64,000 nt of DNA from Kribbella rubisoli (GTDB lineage Bacteria; Actinomycetota; Actinomycetes; Propionibacteriales; Kribbellaceae): positions 558,001 through 622,000 of the forward strand of contig NZ_SHKR01000013.1 of the NCBI RefSeq assembly GCF_004217145.1, given 5' to 3'. Shown here piece after piece: positions 62,112 to 64,000 of this stretch. How positions within the stretch are numbered: position 1 is the first letter of the stretch; each line of letters opens with the position of its first letter. Below the pieces are notes generated by a model that saw nothing but the letters and a program-made list of their open reading frames with translations, searched no databases and was not told the DNA's origin. The position numbers and the translations under genes are program-made.

Positions 62112-63671
62112 GTGGCTCGTGGCGATGGTCGGCTTACTCATGAACTCGACCCGCAGGATCTGGGTCCGCAGGATGCTTGTGGGGTGTTCGGGGTTTGGGC
62201 GCCTGGTGAAGAGGTTGCCAAGCTCACCTACTTCGGGCTCTATGCCTTGCAGCACCGGGGGCAGGAGTCGGCGGGGATCGCGGTCAGTAACGGGTCGCAG
62301 ATTCTGGTCTACAAGGACATGGGGCTGGTCAGCCAGGCCTTCGACGAGGCGACCCTTGCAAGCTTGAGAGGGCACATCGCGATCGGCCACTGCCGGTACT
62401 CGACGACTGGTTCCAGTGTGTGGGCCAACGCGCAGCCGACGTTCCGGTCCACCGCGACCGGTTCGATTGCGCTCGGCCACAACGGCAACCTGACCAACAC
62501 CAGCGAGCTGGCCGCCAGCCTGAACGGCGAAGGTGACCTGGATCTCGGTCTCGACGCCGACGTCGACCACGCGAAGGCGAACGCCAAGCACGGTGCGTCG
62601 TCCGACACCGACATCCTCACCTCGATGCTGGCCGGCTACCCGGACCTGACGATCGAAGAGGCCGCCGCCAAGATCCTCCCGAAGGTCAAGGGCGCGTTCA
62701 GCCTGATCTTCATGGATGAGAACACGCTGTACGCCGCCCGCGACCCGCAGGGCATCCGCCCGCTGGTCCTCGGCCGGCTCGAGCGCGGCTGGGTGATCTC
62801 CAGCGAGACCGCCGCCCTCGACATCTGCGGTGCGAGCTTCATCCGCGAGGTCGAGCCGGGTGAGATCGTCGCGATCGACGCCGACGGTCTCCGCTCGACC
62901 AAGTTCGCCGAGCCGGACCCCAAGGGTTGTCTGTTCGAGTTCGTGTACTTGGCCCGTCCGGACACCCAGATCTCCGGCCAGCGGATCTACTCGACCCGCG
63001 TCGAGATCGGCCGCAAGCTCGCCAAGGAACACCCGGCCGAGGCCGACCTCGTCATCGCGACCCCCGAGTCCGGCACCCCGGGCGCGATCGGGTACGCCGA
63101 GGAGTCCGGCATCCCGTACGGGTCCGGCCTGGTCAAGAACGCGTACGTCGGCCGCACGTTCATCCAGCCGAGTCAGACGATCCGCCAGCTCGGCATCCGC
63201 CTGAAGCTGAACCCGCTGCGTGAGGTCATCGAAGGCAAGCGCCTCGTCGTCGTCGACGACACGATCGTCCGCGGCAACACCCAGCGCGCGGTCATCCGGA
63301 TGCTGCGCGAGGCCGGCGCCAAGGAGATCCACGTCCGCATCACGGCGCCGCCGGTGAAGTGGCCGTGCTTCTACGGCATCGACTTCGCCAGCCGGGCCGA
63401 GCTGATCGCCAACGGGCTGAACACCGAGGAGATCTGCCGTTCACTCGGCGCTGACTCGCTCGGGTACATCAGCCTCGACAACCTGGTCGAGGCGACGACG
63501 GTCCCGAAGGAGCGGCTCTGCCGCGCCTGCTTCGACGGCGTCTACCCGGTCGCCCTGCCCGACCCGGAGCACCTCGGCAAGCACCTGCTCGAGCTGCCGG
63601 TGACCGACGCCGACGGTCTGGCCACGGTTTCCGGCGGTGGCGGCGCCGCCGACGCCCTGAGCCGTCCGTGA
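62112..63671 (+). CDS. purF: Amidophosphoribosyltransferase
   Basis: This 519-residue enzyme makes phosphoribosylamine from PRPP and glutamine, the first step of purine synthesis. A propeptide of 22 residues precedes catalytic Cys23 in DACGVFGVW. The glutaminase Ntn domain shows YFGLYALQHRGQESAG and HCRYSTTG. The PRTase domain has the PRPP motif VVVDDTIVRGNTQ. Cysteines in KGCLFEF, WPCFYGI and CRAC match the iron-sulfur cluster type of the Bacillus enzyme. GTG 62112 is preferred because TAGACT lies six bases upstream; GTG 62106 is also in frame. purM follows after an 83-bp gap containing a hairpin. Confidence 0.97.
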   Translation: MARGDGRLTHELDPQDLGPQDACGVFGVWAPGEEVAKLTYFGLYALQHRGQESAGIAVSNGSQILVYKDMGLVSQAFDEATLASLRGHIAIGHCRYSTTGSSVWANAQPTFRSTATGSIALGHNGNLTNTSELAASLNGEGDLDLGLDADVDHAKANAKHGASSDTDILTSMLAGYPDLTIEEAAAKILPKVKGAFSLIFMDENTLYAARDPQGIRPLVLGRLERGWVISSETAALDICGASFIREVEPGEIVAIDADGLRSTKFAEPDPKGCLFEFVYLARPDTQISGQRIYSTRVEIGRKLAKEHPAEADLVIATPESGTPGAIGYAEESGIPYGSGLVKNAYVGRTFIQPSQTIRQLGIRLKLNPLREVIEGKRLVVVDDTIVRGNTQRAVIRMLREAGAKEIHVRITAPPVKWPCFYGIDFASRAELIANGLNTEEICRSLGADSLGYISLDNLVEATTVPKERLCRACFDGVYPVALPDPEHLGKHLLELPVTDADGLATVSGGGGAADALSRP

Positions 63672-63705
63672 TGCCGAACCGCCTGTAATCCAGTCCCCCG
63701 GGAAC

Positions 63706-63739
63706 ACGGCGGTACGCCGGACGCCCGGAGTACCGCCGT
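63706..63739. promoter_or_regulatory. Hairpin between purF and purM
   Basis: Arms acggcggtac (63706-63715) and gtaccgccgt (63730-63739) pair perfectly over 10 bp with a 14-base loop that itself is GC-rich. It lies just before the purM ribosome site (63743-63750). It may terminate part of the purF transcripts, stabilise their 3' end, or bind a repressor. Confidence 0.5.
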
Positions 63740-63754
63740 ACCGAGGAGAACAAC

Positions 63755-64000
63755 GTGAGCGAAGGCGCGAGCTACGCGTCCGCCGGGGTCGATATCGAGG
63801 CCGGTGACCGCGCCGTCGAGCTGATGAAGGAGTGGGTGGCGAAGGCGACCCGCCCCGAGGTGGTCGGCGGGCTCGGCGGGTTCGCCGGCCTGTTCGACGC
63901 GACCGCCCTGACGTCGTACCGCCGGCCGCTGCTGGCGACCTCGACGGACGGGATCGGGACCAAGGTCGCGATCGCGCAGAAGCTGGACAAGCACGACACG
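63755..64000 (+). CDS. purM: Phosphoribosylformylglycinamidine cyclo-ligase, 5' part (cut by window end)
   Basis: The first 82 codons read [20 protein letters not shown], then [17 protein letters not shown] and [16 protein letters not shown]. These are the hallmark N-terminal segments of AIR synthetase, which closes the imidazole ring in purine synthesis with ATP. GTG 63755 follows gaggagaa at 63743-63750. It continues beyond the window. The purF-purM order is the common actinobacterial arrangement. Confidence 0.95.
   Translation, partial: MSEGASYASAGVDIEAGDRAVELMKEWVAKATRPEVVGGLGGFAGLFDATALTSYRRPLLATSTDGIGTKVAIAQKLDKHDT

Overview
The window looks like a chromosomal segment of a high-GC actinobacterium, most likely Kribbella or a close relative in the Propionibacteriales. 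The grounds are strong G/C at third codon positions, frequent GTG starts, and many genes with no Shine-Dalgarno sequence but a TANNNT box six or seven bases before the start codon (leaderless transcription). Other actinobacterial signs are a lysine-tailed TopA, an MFS-thymidylate kinase fusion, an F420-type luciferase-like oxidoreductase and a SigE-family sigma factor. The genus is inferred from gene content; no rRNA or tRNA gene is present. I see no IS element, prophage or CRISPR array.

Layout. 1-5.5 kb: ABC exporter pair, DUF2785 protein, cytochrome P450, LLM oxidoreductase. 5.7-8.9 kb: two tandem GGDEF proteins. 8.9-16 kb: a methyltransferase, a repeat-rich intergenic region, a large secreted GH31 enzyme and a Tat-exported hydrolase-fold protein without its catalytic Ser and His. 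16-24.8 kb: topA, a frameshifted OB-fold membrane protein, a Fur-family repressor, a GH2 beta-galactosidase, a VapBC pair and a MocR regulator divergent from an aminotransferase. 26-33 kb: the replication/housekeeping block MFS-tmk, holB and a RicT-like PSP1 protein, interrupted by two septum-formation-domain proteins and a sigma factor/anti-sigma-like pair. 33-43.5 kb: S33-type lipoprotein hydrolase, small secreted or lipoproteins, a B-lectin protein, an MFS exporter, a second MocR regulator, a methyltransferase with a coupled micro-membrane protein, and a CYTH-CHAD protein. 43.6-49.6 kb: two sodium:solute symporter units, one encoded with a LytS/LytTR two-component system. 49.6-55.2 kb: phosphoesterase, two paralogous membrane-anchored extracytoplasmic proteins divergent from a Ser/Thr kinase, and a secreted protein. 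55.3-59.5 kb: M20 peptidase and the pntAa-pntAb-pntB transhydrogenase operon. 59.8-62 kb: two TrmB/LuxR-like regulators (one frameshifted) divergent from a 39-codon secreted peptide gene. 62.1 kb to the end: purF and the start of purM.

How the genes work together. The symporter/two-component cluster is a plausible pyruvate- or acetate-type uptake circuit: two 8-bp direct repeats 13 bp apart, the architecture expected for a LytTR-family regulator, lie upstream of the second symporter unit. The peptide/regulator locus at 59.8-62 kb is the best candidate for an undescribed system: a Sec-exported peptide whose predicted 14-residue mature form has two cysteines and a C-terminal Trp, sharing a 97-bp divergent promoter region with regulators that carry a central PLD-like domain and a LuxR-type helix-turn-helix. 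Tandem paralogues recur through the window (GGDEF pair, septum-domain pair, symporter units, beta-propeller-like pair, regulator pair). Two genes carry apparent single-base deletions (near 19035-19041 and 61060), which may be real decay or sequence errors.
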